DNA of 64,000 bases from Eupeodes corollae (taxonomy: Eukaryota; Arthropoda; Insecta; Diptera; Syrphidae), in NCBI RefSeq assembly GCF_945859685.1, contig NC_079147.1, positions 189,145,174 to 189,209,173 on the forward strand, read 5' to 3'. This document shows, one piece after another, positions 12,491 through 25,239 of this stretch (the first letter of the stretch is position 1; each line of letters begins with the position of its first letter). The position numbers and the translations under genes are program-made. The notes beneath the pieces are model-generated. The model made no database searches. It saw only the letters and a program-made list of their open reading frames with translations, and was not told the origin of the DNA.

Positions 12491-15444
12491 AGTTAACCTT
12501 TATAAATATTCAATTTGATTGAAGACAGGTTGCTAACACAAATGAAATCCCGAAGTTTTCCATAGCGAAATAAGAAATCTAATGAAGGATTATTAAGACA
12601 AACTTAAGTATTTTGCGTGTCTTAAAGTTTTTTTTTATCGAAACTAAATCACTAATATCTTAAGGCAACTGCTCTTTGTCACTTCAAACATTCAAGATAA
12701 ATACTCAATTTATACAAAATTATCATGGTTTAAAACTTACAAATAGGAGAAAGATTCTTTATTGTTGCTATTCGAAAGTTATTAGAATGGCTACAGTAAA
12801 AACTACAATCAATCACGCGTTATCGTATTTCGAATCATTTTAGACATTTTATTTGGTGTTGAATTCGAACAGAGGCAACTGTTGACCATTTTTTGTCTTT
12901 TTGTTTTCAAGTATAGAGAGAAAGAATCTTTTAACCCCAACTGTAGTTCCCAATTCAAAGCTTTTCTTAAAACTTTTGGAACTCCATCTGTTTGAATTTA
13001 TCTACAAATTTATTTAAGCAAGTGTCACAACCATCTAGCTGTGGAACGTAGACACAAATAAAACTCACCACTCTGTTAACTTTTCACCACTAAAGTTCAT
13101 TTGTTTTTATGAACTTCATTATTCTCTTCACCACTTTTGGAAAACTTTTGAACTTTTAAGAGTATCTGAAAAAACCCACCCTAAATTTAATATTTGTCTC
13201 ATCTCGATTTCAACTTCACCACACCAAAATAATATCTCTTTACAAATTTGTAAAATTTTGTGGGCGAAATTTTTTGCGAGACAGGTTATAATGTTTTTTT
13301 ATTTTTTGAATATTGTTGTTGCAAAAGTGCAAGTTGTTTTTCCATGTCCAACGTGCCCACAATAATAATTCATTTTTACAAACTTGGGCGGCATGAAAGA
13401 AGGCAGTCAAGCAGTCAGGCACTACTCTTGGTCTCTTGGCAGTTGCTGGCTTCGTCGTTGTAGGCCGGAAAAGCCGGTTGTTCATAGTTGTAGTATATCA
13501 ACTGTAGATACACTATTAAGACTTAAGGTAGAGGTAAGCACCTACCTACCTACTAATAGATATAGGCGCACCCCAAAGTCCCTCTATGCATATGTTACGT
13601 ATACAAAATGATATTCATTCAATAAAACTTTAGCGTCAACGAGAATGGATTTGGTTGGTAGTACGTATCTACTTTTGGTCTTAAGAAACTTCAAGAAAAT
13701 ACCAATTCCTGAATTGCAAGTGTTCAACAACAACAACTACATCAACAAACATTTTTGTGCACTCATAGAAGAATAAAACAAAACAAAAGTGGGCGAACTT
13801 GAAGTGTCACCAATAAATATTCAATATCTCTACCTTTATATTTTGATTAAACAAAATAGGTAATAAAAAATAAAATAATTTTCTACAAATAAAAGGCGTA
13901 AGTAGAATATAATTTGCCACTCATATAAATTTAGCTTGATGCAGAAGCTACAACGGCAACGGCGACGGCAGAAACCGGCGGCAACAGCAACAAATTTATG
14001 TCTACCCGCATTTTAAGGCTAAAATTTATTGCCACAATTAAAATACAGACCTGATGGCATGGGTCTCCTCGTTTTGAGGATAGATATGTACGTTCGTTTT
14101 ATTTGCGAAATAAAAAAGTTTAACGATATCAAGGGTCATATTATCATAAAATCAGACCTTACTTACCACCACATCTGCGGGGCACTATGCCCTCTGGTGG
14201 ATGGATGGTGCACCATCACCACCACCATCTATTTTCGCCATCATGATGGCTGCGAGTGAGAAAATGAGTAAAATTAATTTTCCATTTTTCTTCTTTCTTT
14301 TGTAGGTTTATTTTATTTTTCAACACCGGATAATTATATTTGCTCAGAGGGAATTGGGACTTTTCGCGTGCCATCCCTAAAAATACCATCACCATGTCAT
14401 GCCATGCCATGCGATGCCTTGCCGTCAAAGTCTGCCTCCTCCTTGTCCTCATATAAAATAATTCCCTTTCAGGATATTTTCTTTTTTGCATTTGATGAAG
14501 GCAATAAACCCCAAAGGGAACTGTCACTTACTATAGTTCTCTTGTTCATTGTCGTAAGTGGTTGATGGAAGTAATATGGTTGTATGTGTGTTGTGTTTGG
14601 TATATATGACATGACGAGAGCATAAGTAATGGCATTGTGACAGGTCCTTATAAATGTTTTGTGGCAATCAAAACATTAAAATTTTGATAAGCGATCTAGA
14701 TTGCTGCGGGTAAGGCATAAGGTTAGAAAGCACGAGGTATGTAGATTTATAATTGGATCAAAGTTAATTAGAGGGAGGATGAGATTAGAGAAAGATTGAA
14801 GCTTAACTCGTTAAAGGATATGATTTCTTTAATCTAGGAAGGGGTTTTTCTTTATCTGATGGAAAAACACACAAATAAGCACTTTTGAATACCAATCTTT
14901 TAAATGGAATAATCGTTGTTTAAGGGTTTTAATATTTAAGGTTTCTACTGAGAGAGATGAATATTCAATTAACGAACAAATATATAAATAGTAGAAACGG
15001 TATGAATCAGTTCAAATTTGATTCAAAATCATTTCAATTTCATTTTGTATATTTCAAGCCAACTTAGGTACTGATCTATCTATAACTTTTTAAATCGGAA
15101 ACCATTCATTGTTATTTTTGTAAGGTTTTTGTGTTTTGTTGCTTTGTAAAAAAAAGTTGTGAATTGAATTCCTCTAAGATATTACCTAAAAACTTAGCAC
15201 CAATATGTAGCTCAATATAAAATGTGTTTAATTTCAATATCTGTTACTGTTACCAATATTTTTAGTCGAAAACCAATTTTCATCAACTTTAGCAGAATTC
15301 TTTAAAATTTTTCATTTCTTATAAGAAAAAACTTATTGGATTTTTCGAAAAAAACATTATCTTGCGTTAACAATTTTGCGAAGAATGAAATAATTTTTAA
15401 GTAAATACCTTCATCTGTCCTCGAGATATTCGAACATCAGTTTT
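12491..15444. other. intron, no gene; small GC-rich patch
   Basis: Mostly AT-rich. A patch at about 13945-13995 has CAACGGCAACGGCGACGGCA-type triplets, unlike its surroundings. CCTACCTACCTAC occurs near 13540. The open frames at 13240-13611 and 14029-14565 overlap on both strands and look like chance. Confidence 0.45.
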
Positions 15445-15712
15445 TACTAGGAATGCTCATCAGTATACCCTCTAGCCAAACTTCGGTCGTACCGTCAGGT
15501 ATAGAGATTCGTTCTTTAGCCGTACTACGCGAATGTGGAATTCCTTACCACACTGTGTCTTTCCCAGCCATTGCAATATTCAGGAATTCAAAACCAATGT
15601 GCACCGACATCTCCTTTTAAACCCTCTCTCCTCTTCCCAGTGCTCACACTGTGCCTCTGCATAATAAGGGTAGTAATATCCCCTTGAGTGTGTGTTTATT
15701 ATAAAAAAAACG
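15445..15712 (+). mobile_element. 3' end of a non-LTR retrotransposon (family N1, copy 1)
   Basis: The reading frame fragments give RNAHQYTL-like, FSRTTRMWNSLP and an HSVF-like end, followed by a short untranslated tail with CTCACACTGTG and the terminus GTGTGTTTATTATAAAAAAAA. The same 3' end recurs at 16.5, 27.0 and 43.8 kb. WNSLP near the C-terminus is common in Jockey-type ORF2 proteins. It is a 5'-truncated copy. Confidence 0.82.
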
Positions 15713-16504
15713 TTGTGTATATTGATATAGGTAAATATTTTTTGAAAAATACAGTTGGATTTTGTATAAAATATTCAATAAATTTAAAAAATAATATTTT
15801 GCAGACTATAAAATTAGTTTAAAGTCAGTATCTTAAAGTTTTGAAAAGATATTGAAATCAAAAACAAATTTTTACCAACTTTTAGTAGTGTTTGTTAAGA
15901 TTTGTAAATCCGTTTTTTTTTTTTAATTTTACCTGATTTCAAAAACGTTGTAAACTAAATTTTTAGCATTTTATAAATTAAGGGAAAATGCAAATTAATA
16001 ATTTCCGAAAGACATTTGTAAGTATTTTGTTTTTTTAAGAAATCAGTGAATTGAACTATTTACGGCAGATATTTTTGTAAGGAGAACCAAACAATATCCA
16101 TTTCTTATAGAACCGAAATGCTGCTGTGATTATAATCTCTGTAGCGTCCAGTTTCTAGTTTCCATGGCCTGTTGCTGGTTGCTTGAATTCTTCACTGTTC
16201 CTCAAACGAAGAACAAAACAGTTAAAAATATTAAGTTGCAGAGATTGTTGATAAGTAGTTTTGAGAATAAGTTTTAAATGAAACCGACTGTACCATGAGC
16301 TGTGTTGTGTGTAGCACCATCCATTTCTTTTATTTTAGTCAAAATGGCTCTGTAACGCCCAGCTTCGTTTTCGAAAAAAAAATAGTCCAACAAGGCAACC
16401 ATTCCGCAATCCGCACCAATCTCTCTATGTTGCCTTTCGTTATTTTTACAAACATTGTTCTGTCGAATTAGCCAGTTACATTTCCCTCTCAAACAATACA
16501 GTCC

Positions 16505-16740
16505 TAATACTCGTACTTCCTAGAATGCGCATCAGTTCAACCTTGAGCTCAATTTCGGACGTACTATCAGGTATAGATGTTCTTTTTTAACAGCACATCG
16601 AGAATGTGGAATGCTTTACCCAACTCTGTTATACAAAACTTTAAGACCAATTTGCACCAATGGGATCCTTCCCTACTTTTTTAAAGCTCGCACTGTGTTA
16701 AAACTTTAATGCCCTTTAATTATAAACGAATTGCATTGTT
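16505..16740 (+). mobile_element. 3' end of non-LTR retrotransposon family N1, copy 2
   Basis: It aligns by eye with the 15.4-kb copy (ATCAGTTCAACCTTGAGCTC, GAATGTGGAATGCTTTACC, GCTCGCACTGTG, then an ATTATAAACG end) but is more diverged and lacks the A-rich terminus. It is dead and 5'-truncated. Confidence 0.7.
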
Positions 16741-17434
16741 TTATGGACTATAGGGTTCAGGTTTTCCGAATCCCAGTGGAAACAATGTTGTATATTAGCG
16801 AATGTTTGCCAAAAGAAAAGATGATATTTTATCCAAAATTATTCTATTGCAGACAATTTCATTTTAAAAACTTTTAATCCAAGATTTCTGTGCAGAATTT
16901 TCCTGAGCTTAGTCAGCATGAAATGTTGAACTGTTAAGATCGGTGAGGAGTTTATATTCTACTGCGGAATGTTGTACACTAGCATTTCAGTTTCAGGAAC
17001 TGTTGCCTTGTTTGCCAGAACTTCTTTACAATAAGCAAACTGTTTGGGCTGCAGAGTACTTTGTATACCAAATTGTTTTCAATACTTCCCAACGTTGATC
17101 AATTCGATTTTCGGAGTTATAATATTGACTTTCTGCCTCAAGCCAGAGGATTTCCCAACAAGTCATTTACCGAGTTTAAATATATTAAAGAATGTTTCTA
17201 AAAATTTTGTAAGAGGTCAAAGATGTCATTTTTAAACCCTATACAATTATTTCATTTCGTAACGTAATTTCAAGATTTAATTGATATTCCCAGTAAAAGT
17301 TATTTCGAATTTTTAACAAAGGCGAATGCTGATCGCTTCAATCTGACAGATTTGAAAACAGAATACATTCAAATGGAAGCTTTTAAGCAGTACAGTAAAT
17401 TGAAATTTAAACGTTTTAGCTTACTGAAACTCCC

Positions 17435-18250
17435 CAGATTTAGTTTTTTTTTTTTTGGCCAAAATACGATCGCCATTGCTGGCTTAGACGAAATTTAATC
17501 TGGAGGTCCGGTTTTAATTGATTTTTCCAAAATTTGTGGCCGTATGTCATGACGGTTAGTGTGGCATAATGGTTAGTGCGTTGGACTGTCACGCCTGAGG
17601 TCATGGGTTCAATACCTGCCTGTGCCATCTAAAGTTTTTTCACGGGTCCTGCCACTTGCTAGGAATTGACAAGTCCTCCAAGAGTAATTCTCATGAGAAT
17701 TGCTTTCTCAAATTAGCCGTTCGGATTCGGCTTAAAACTCTAGGTCCCCTCGATCCCTGATAGCAATACTTACACACAGAAATGGTTGATAGTTGTAAGT
17801 TACGAGGCCCTAGTTCTCAACGGATTGTTGCGCCACCAAATTTATTTATGTCAACAATGTCGCTGCGAATGTTGTCCTTGAAATGGTCAATCGTTTAGGG
17901 TTATCAGTGCCGTAGACTAGTGACTTCACACATCCCTATAGAAAATAGTCAATCGGCGTTGTTGGAGGCCAATTCAAGGGTCCCTCACGTGAAACTAAGT
18001 AGTTACCAAACGTTTCGACACGAGCTGTATGACTTTACTGAATTTACAGGTTCTCCATACAATGGTTGTTAGATTGATTAACGAAAAGTTTGCAATCATT
18101 GCTCTTAAACGCTTACCATTGGACTATAAGGTTTGTTATATTGACATTTAATATATCTTTTCAAAAGTGGGCTTAATCGCTACACAAAACTAGCTTCTGT
18201 AAATTCGGATCAAAACTAAAAATAAATCAAAATAAAAAATAGCTGTTTAT
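17435..18250 (-). pseudogene. mariner-like transposase remnant, split by a SINE
   Basis: The minus strand reads SHTARVETFGNYLVSREGP, LNWPPTTPIDYFL, GCVKSLVYGTDNPKR, then, after the SINE at 17550-17846, HDIRPQILEKSIKTG. These are the successive C-terminal blocks of a mariner-type transposase (HTA..., NWPPRSxDLTPxDYFLWGxVKSLVY, ADIRPQxLEKV). The third catalytic aspartate block is recognisable as PIDYF. Deletions, stops and the SINE make it dead. Confidence 0.85.
17550..17846 (+). mobile_element. tRNA-derived SINE, copy 2
   Basis: The head is GGCATAATGGTTAGTGCGTT, box B is GGTTCAATACC, and the 3' end is TTGCGCCACCAAATTTATTT. It is flanked by TATGTCA (17543-17549 and 17847-17853). It is a near full-length copy inserted inside the mariner coding remnant. 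Confidence 0.88.
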
Positions 18251-20073
18251 AATTATAATAGTAACTTATGTAAAGTTCTATATCTTCGTTATGAGGCTTT
18301 GACAAAATTTAAGATTTTTGTCTTAAAAAAAAAATACATAAAAACAAGAAAAAATCATCCTTTAAATAAATCGAGTTCCCACTCTTGATGGGGCCACAAA
18401 CAAAATTGTGTGCATTTTCTTTTTTTAACTTTTTGCTCTAATGGTAAATATATAATTATTCTCTTCTGACATTTTTCTGCCTCCATTCATGGATATTACC
18501 AAATCGTTTATCTTTGTGAAATACCTCAATTCAACCCATTGCAATGAGTTCAAACCCCAACCCACCCTACATAGCAAGTGCCCCTGCAATGCCTACAGTG
18601 ATGCCTAAAGAGTCTTTATGTGTCTTATACCACGTTATGTATACCTTGCCTTTTCGCCTTACATAAAGACTTTGCGACTTGTTGCAGAAAATTTTATCGA
18701 AAAATCGTATGTCATGTTGCTGTCACTTCCTACGTGCTGTGTGTGTATAGCTTCTACAGCGAGTGGTCTTGTTTTCCTTTTCTTATTCGAAGTGAATGTG
18801 TTGTATAGGCGCTTGAGGCTACCACGATTCTCAGTCTAAAAAACCTCCTCCCACTCTTTTACTTCTATACCTTCTAATATCATCAACATGGTGGCTCTGG
18901 CTATTTAATGCTCTGGTGGTGCCAAGTTGCCTTCAAGGCAATTCACTCGCTTATAACTCGTACTTTGTTGACTCTAAAGATTGAACAGAACCGAACGAAA
19001 GAAACAAACGAACCAACCACATTAACCATTAGCACCTCACTTTTAATGTTTTCAAACATAGCTTCTCGTAATCGTAGCAAGTTAGCTAAGGAAAAAGAGA
19101 TGATAAAAGAGAGACATAGACCAAAACCTATAAAGGGAAATCATAGATAAGTGAAAATGATTTTCTATGTGCTATACCTATGCGCTCTTAAATGTTCTCA
19201 CCATCACCATAAAGTATCTGTTAGATTTATTTTATTAGTTAAAGTTTCTACCACTAGAGACCACACCAGACTCAGAGGAGATGTCTTCACTTCTTTTTGT
19301 TTTTCCTTTCCTTTTGTTTTGTTATTTGTTTCTTTTTTTACTGCCTGGAAAATCATTTGTTGCTTCTTTGGTGATATCTATACGAGTGAAGTGAGCAAAA
19401 ATGTGGCTATGGACATGGTCATAAAAAAAAGGACATTTCGATGGAATAATGAGGAATTATGCGCATGTCCTTTTTGAGAAAGGGAGAAAAAGGAAAAACA
19501 AACAATGTGGTGAATTTTATTTTGTAAGACGAGATGTGAGAATGAACTTCCTGATGTTATATTATTTAAAAGTCATATAGTAGATGTAAGCTGTCGGCAT
19601 CAAGTTATAAGAAGGATAATATTTTGAACTTATCATGTGGTCATACATTATTCCACATATTTATTTATATTCTCGGGAGGCAATCGGTTGTGTAGGTATA
19701 TAGTCAAAGGTCAGGGCAGAAACTCTGAAGGGATTGTGAATACCTACGTTAAACCTTATTGAATATTTCATGCGATAAAATAAAGCGGATTTCATTAATC
19801 GAATTTACATTTTAGAACAGTAACTGATGTTTATTCTGAGAAGATAAAATTAAGGACCTTAGATTAACTTAAATTGTAGGCGTAAATAGTTAAATATGTT
19901 TTCTTTTTTGAGCTGAGTTGTATAAAGTTGGATTGTTGTAAAATACATATATTGGAGGAAAGTAAAGACAGACTATAAAATGTAATATTTCATTTGATAC
20001 CATTTTGAACAGCGCTCCAAAAAAATCATTTATATTTAATAAGTTTCAAATAATTTTGCTGAAAAACCTTATA
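18251..20073. other. intron, no gene
   Basis: AT-rich. Overlapping chance frames at 18618-18839, 18908-19150 and 19151-19477 have no recognisable content. AAGGAC/GTCCTT words are frequent after 19.4 kb. Confidence 0.45.
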
Positions 20074-21182
20074 GAGGGTGGTTAAATTTAAAGGGCCCAT
20101 GTTGGTTTTGAATTAAACACAAATTATTTAGGAAATTATTGTCATTTCTTTTTATTATGGTAATATTATTATAGTTCAATTATGTATGGAAGAAATTATC
20201 GGCCAAATAGCCGCCGCCGCGACCCCAGCGGACTACCTCCATCCGATGACCCAAAATTTCGATAATGCTGAGGCACAGTTGCGGTTCTATGCCGTAAATA
20301 AGCTGAATTATCTTATCATTAAGCTCTCGGATTGTTGTTTGCTTATCGGCGAATATCTTTTCTTTCAAATAAATCCAAAGAAACAAATTCAACAGTGTCA
20401 AATCATATGATCTTGGTGGCTAATGGACATTGGCCACCACGTAAGCCATTGATTTGGTCGCGCAAAAGGGACATTGTTTCGTTAGCTGTGTGGCAAGTAG
20501 CACCGTCCTGTTGAAACCAAATATTGTCTTCATCCATATCTTCCGATTGGAGCCATAAAAAGTTGGTTACGCTTTTCGACAATCACTCTGAAATTATCAT
20601 TTGCCCCAACGCCGAAATGCGGCAATTCTGTTTATTAGCAAATCCACTGAAAATGTGACTCATCACTGATGATGGTTTTCTTTGAAAATTAATCATCCAC
20701 TGTTGCCACCATTCTTACCATTGACGGCGCTTGAAATGGTCAAGAGGCCTTAAATCTTTGGACAATACCACCTTGTTCATCAACGTAGCCGAGCTTAAGA
20801 GGTGCAATTGTTGGGCAAGACGTAGACGACGAGTTTAGGTGGACGGCATCAATCTTTTCTGGAGTATGAGAATTCACTGATGTTTTCACATCTCTTACAG
20901 ACCCGGTTTGCTAAAAATTGTGCACAATTTTTCAGATTGTACACACACTTGGATGATTAAATTCACCCAAAAACTCCCAGTGCGATATACCTTTTGATTT
21001 GAACGCCCATTTTCTTAATAAGTCTGAATTACGTTAACGCGTTGCTCAATTGTGTGTCTCTCCATGGTTCAAATTAAACAAGTTTGAAAGTGAGAATTGT
21101 TAAATTAAATGCCGACAAAAACTAGATGTTTAAGTGTGGTTCACACACATCAAACATCGGCGCTTAAAATTAAACCCCCCTT
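20074..21182 (-). mobile_element. mariner-like DNA transposon with both inverted ends
   Basis: The left end reads GAGGGTGGTTAAATTTAAAG and the right end, reverse-complemented, AAGGGGGGTTTAATTTTAAG; both then continue with a partly matching GGCCCATGTT/CGCCGATGTT. TA dinucleotides flank the element (20072-20073 and 21183-21184), the mariner target. At 1,109 bases it has the compact size usual for mariner. The transposase inside is broken (next entry). Imperfect ends suggest an old copy. Confidence 0.85.
20180..21065 (-). pseudogene. mariner-like transposase, frameshifted
   Basis: The start ATG at 21065 (minus) begins MERHTIEQRVNVIQTY, the N-terminal helix-turn-helix opening, followed across frameshifts by TGSVRDVKTSVNSHTP, GFANKQNCRI, NIWFQQDGATCHTANETMSL, then MTLLNLFLWIYLKEKIFADK and a GGGYLADNFFHT end. 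WFQQDGATCHTA holds the second catalytic aspartate; the third site appears as MTLLNLF, where the usual DLTPLDF has lost residues. At least three frame changes and one in-frame stop after IQTY show that it is inactive. The length of about 295 codons is somewhat below a full mariner transposase (about 345). Confidence 0.87.
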
Positions 21183-21798
21183 TATATAAAATACAAAAAA
21201 AGGTTTGTGTACGTGAGTGAACTTATCGATTGCACAAACCATTTAGATCTATGAGTTAAATTCATGTTATTTCATATTTTTGGGATGAGTTCTTTTTACT
21301 TTATGTTTTATGTTCTATTTAAGAGAAACTAGGATGAAAAACAAAAAACATGGATAATAAAAACAGAAAGGATATCAACTCATTTTGAAGATTTAGCATA
21401 ATAATTTTTAGGAAGGTGAATAGTGGAAGGTTTGTAAATGTATTTGTGTTAAGACCCAGAGTGGGCATAATTGGTTTTGACAAGCTGAAAACATTAAAAA
21501 CGATAAGTCTTAGCATACTGCAAATTAATTTTTACCAAATTTAAAAACTGTTCTGTTTACTCTATAAAAGGCATGACAAACTGAGTCTTACTTCAGAAAG
21601 GTTAATAGATATAAATTATTTACAACTTTGATACAAAATGTGTATGGGAAAGTACCCTCATGGGTACACTAGTACACACTCATTACAATAAGTTTCATAT
21701 TACAAAAAATGATTGCTCTAGGATTCTTATCATTTTTGAAGAAATTATACATAACGATTTTCAAATGGAGATTTATTTGTAATCTGCATAGTTTATAG
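21183..21798. other. intron, no gene
   Basis: AT-rich DNA between the mariner-like element and SINE copy 3. I see nothing recognisable in it. Confidence 0.45.
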
Positions 21799-22078
21799 TA
21801 CCCGTTGCGTGATGATTAGTGTGTAGGACTATCATGCGTTAGGTCTTGGGTTCAATCCCAGCTTTTACTACCTACAATTTACGTTTCATGATTACAGCCT
21901 TTTGCAAGCAATTCACAAATCTTCTAAAGTAATTCTTGTCACTTAAAATTCTCAAAGAGCCGCTCAGATTCTTCATAAAAACTGTAGGTCCCCTCTATCT
22001 CTAAAGTGACTCACACCCCGGGATAATTGAGAGGTGTAAATCACAGGGTCTTAGTTTTCTCCGGACTGTTGCGCCATT
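21799..22078 (+). mobile_element. tRNA-derived SINE, copy 3 (diverged)
   Basis: The head is ACCCGTTGCGTGATGATTAG, box B is GGTTCAATCCC, a middle block reads AAACTGTAGGTCCCCTCTAT, and the end is GGACTGTTGCGCCATTTCG. It is more diverged than the others and I found no clear target duplication. Confidence 0.8.
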
Positions 22079-24789
22079 TCGATTACGAACGACAGTTAGA
22101 TAGATGTCGTACCTTTTTAAGACTCAAATGTTTTTTTTGTCAAAATATAATTTAATAAAATAAATATACATATGTTGTTTGCATTATGTTAATTCTGTGT
22201 TTTCCCTAAATTCAACATGGCCAACATTTGTCAACAAAACAAAAGCTTTTCCAATTTCTTAGCTTCTAACAAATTCTACCAGATGTCTCTTCTATATTTA
22301 ATTTCACCAAAAAAAAAGCTTCCATCCACAATTCATTTCATTTTCTCTTAACAACACATTTCCTCTCAATTCATTTTGTATTTCCGCTCACAAACAAATG
22401 CAAACAAATATTTTTCCTAAATAAAAACTCGTCTCGCATACGAAATTCCCCACAGTCTACCATGGATATACAAACGAAAACTTTTTCATTTCATATTATA
22501 ATATAAAACCGAGGGAATATATATTTTCCAGAAAGGAAACCACCCCAAAATGTAGTCTGTCGATCGGGCGGTACGGTCGCATAAAAATTAATTTCCATAC
22601 AAAAATACATAATAATAAAATTTTAATTTCTTCGCTCTCTTCTGGAAAAGCAAAAATAAAATACGTAAATATTTAGTGTAAAATAAATACAAAGTTTAGA
22701 AAAATATTTAAATTTTCATGTAAAAATAAACGAAGGTCAAAGTCCCTTCAAATAAAATAAAATAACGAGAGAACAAGTCTAACCGATTTAGAAGACACAC
22801 ACAAAAATAATTAAAACGTATATATTAATCCTTAAAGGACCAAATTTAAAGTGCCCCATCATATTATTGTTGTTTTATTTTTCTACTTGCATAGTTTTTT
22901 CTTAATTGCTGCTTCTTGCTGCTTTATCCTATTCAAATAAATCAAATCATTATAAAAATATCTGCAAAAATAAATGTTGTACTAGTGCTTAAGATGTACT
23001 TTAATATAATAGAGCTCTCATTAGTATTATCCTTGTCCTTTTGTCCTGGCATACCGAGTGTGGAGGCAAAAGATACAAATCTATCTTAAAGATAAAATGC
23101 ATCAGAGTAAGTTGTAAAAAGTGTACAGTTTTTCGCTTAAGTGTTAAAAACTTAATAATAATTAAAACAAAACGTCGTTGTGTGCTTATGTGTCGAAAGT
23201 GCTTTAATACTTTTAATTTTATGTTTGTGTCAAAATCTTCCTTAAAAAAACGTTTAAATGTAACTGTGATACGTATTTAAAACAAAATTTATAAAATACC
23301 TATTAAGAATAAAACAATCCTTTTTTGGAAATTTAATAACTTAAAAAAGAAAATTAAAGAAAATCCTTTTGTATATGTAAAGTGAATTCACTTAAAAAGA
23401 AAATACTTTATTACTCAACCTATTATACTATCGTTGTCGTCTTCTTGTCGTTGTCGTTGTCATCATCGTCTTCGTCTTCGTCGTTGTCGTATTCGTCGTC
23501 TAATTTAATCGAATAATAATACTCAAACAGAGATTTGTGTCTCACACAAATACCTCTACCTCACTTAAACTGCACCGTGACATTCTTACTATACACTAAG
23601 GTATAGAATGTGAATAAAAGAGGTACTATAAAGGATATGCATCTGTTTGTCGAGGACTTTAAAGTTTAACATCCTAACTTTTTTTTCTCGACAAAAAAAA
23701 AACACAGAAAAACAAACCCGGAACGTATGCAATCCCGAAGGAGGTGAACGGATTATAATTGAATGGTAAAAATAAAATTACAAAAAAAAATATCCTTTTT
23801 CCTTCCTATATAAATTTTTTGAATGTATTTCCCATGGGATGAGTTACTATGGTTAGGTCGGATTCATGAGAGAGAAAAAGAAGATTGGAAAAGTTAACAC
23901 AAATTTCAAAAGGATGCTTTCGATTTTGAAAGAGGATTTTAGAGGTATTCTGTCGTATATAGTCGTACTTATTCGCTATGAATGTCCTGAATGCATTAAA
24001 ATTGGATTCTATTTGTAAAGCGTATTTGACTTCTTTCTTCTATCTTCTCTTTTAGTGTGTGTGTGTGTTTAAGTCTGTCGTTTTGAAGGTACATCATTCA
24101 ATCTCTATAGAGATACATCTAGACACATACAGAAGAGTGCGAATGAATTCTGATTTGAATGAAATCATGCAGAACATTGGTTCTATGCAGCAGCGCGGTG
24201 ATGGTGCACCGGCACAGCTGTAGGGTATTAAAAATGGTTGTGCATGTGGAAATATATAGCAAGGATCAAAATATGAGGGCAAAATGTGGCTGTATAATGC
24301 CAATTGTGACTTATAATCACACTCGGACAGATTTTGTAAAAATAACCACAGTGTTGGTGTTATGACTTATCGTTGATATGGTTCAAAACCAACATTTTAC
24401 GAAAAGGGGTTTAAAAATTAAAATTTTGAATTGTTTTTGAGCAAATAAAACCTTCAACAAAATTGCCAACATTTGCGATGTTATTCAAGTTCAAATTGAA
24501 CAAAAAATTGGAAAAGTTCAAACCCACATAATTTTGTATAAAAGTTCAAGCTTCTAATATGCTGATGGTAGCTAAACTCTTTTCGTTTGGTTTTCCACTT
24601 GAAATATTAAACGTTTGAATAACTTAAACTAGTAGAAAGTTTGAGTATTCACACACGTATTATATATTCTTTTTTTTTAAATAGGTTTGGGAATCTAATT
24701 GGGTGGCTCTAATTACTATCTGCTGTTGTAGCCGTATGTATCAAAGCTAAATTTCTATTGGATTAGATCCCATCGGGTCTCTTATCAGT
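22079..24789. other. intron; possible promoter-like zone, otherwise no gene
   Basis: This transposon-poor interval includes a GC-richer spot near 22556-22582 (GATCGGGCGGTACGGTCGCA), a stretch at 23090-23230 with AAGTGTTAAAAAC-type words reminiscent of fly 5' leader DNA, and the triplet repeat listed separately. No exon is supported. Confidence 0.35.
23431..23500. repeat. GTC/GTT/TTC triplet-repeat tract
   Basis: About 70 bases of tandem TCGTTGTCGT-, TCATCATCG- and TCTTCGTCTTCG-type triplets. This is an imperfect microsatellite in intron sequence. Confidence 0.85.
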
Positions 24790-25150
24790 TTGTATTATAA
24801 AGGGCGCTCCAACCACAAGGGACATTGTAAAAGTAAATAAAACTTATATTTTCTACAAAATAATCATTATTTTACTATAGAAATCTATGAAATTCAATGT
24901 CATTATTGCGCTGATTTATCTCATCCTTTATAGCTCTTAGCTTATTAACGTGTAGTTTTGTATGCATATCCTTAAGGAAATAAGTCCAAGAATTTCAAAT
25001 AACATCATTGCCATGTCAATGAAATTGTGGTTCAAAAGAAAGTTAGTGATCATCTCGTGAAAGTGGGCACCATTCTCGATAAATCCTTGATGGATAATTT
25101 TGAAATGAGTACGACATATTGACGGTGGAATCCTTCAATGGCTGAAACAA
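24790..25150 (-). pseudogene. probable mariner-like transposase scrap
   Basis: The minus strand gives TYFLKDMHTKLHVNKLRAIK followed by DEINQRNNDIE, resembling the mariner stretch after the third catalytic aspartate (DFFLWGYLKDKVYxNKPxTIxELKDEI). The remaining sequence is too decayed to place. Boundaries are approximate. Confidence 0.45.
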
Positions 25151-25239
25151 AAAAGTATCAAAAAAATGTACTTAGAAACTTAACGTTATAAGTTATGACC
25201 CACAATTATTATCGTTAGTAAGAGTTGGAATTGACGTAA

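Noticed and set aside
17558..17600. tRNA gene suggested by box A and box B words
   Set aside because: The same head repeats at six sites followed by a shared non-tRNA body; it is the SINE head, with no intact acceptor stem seen.
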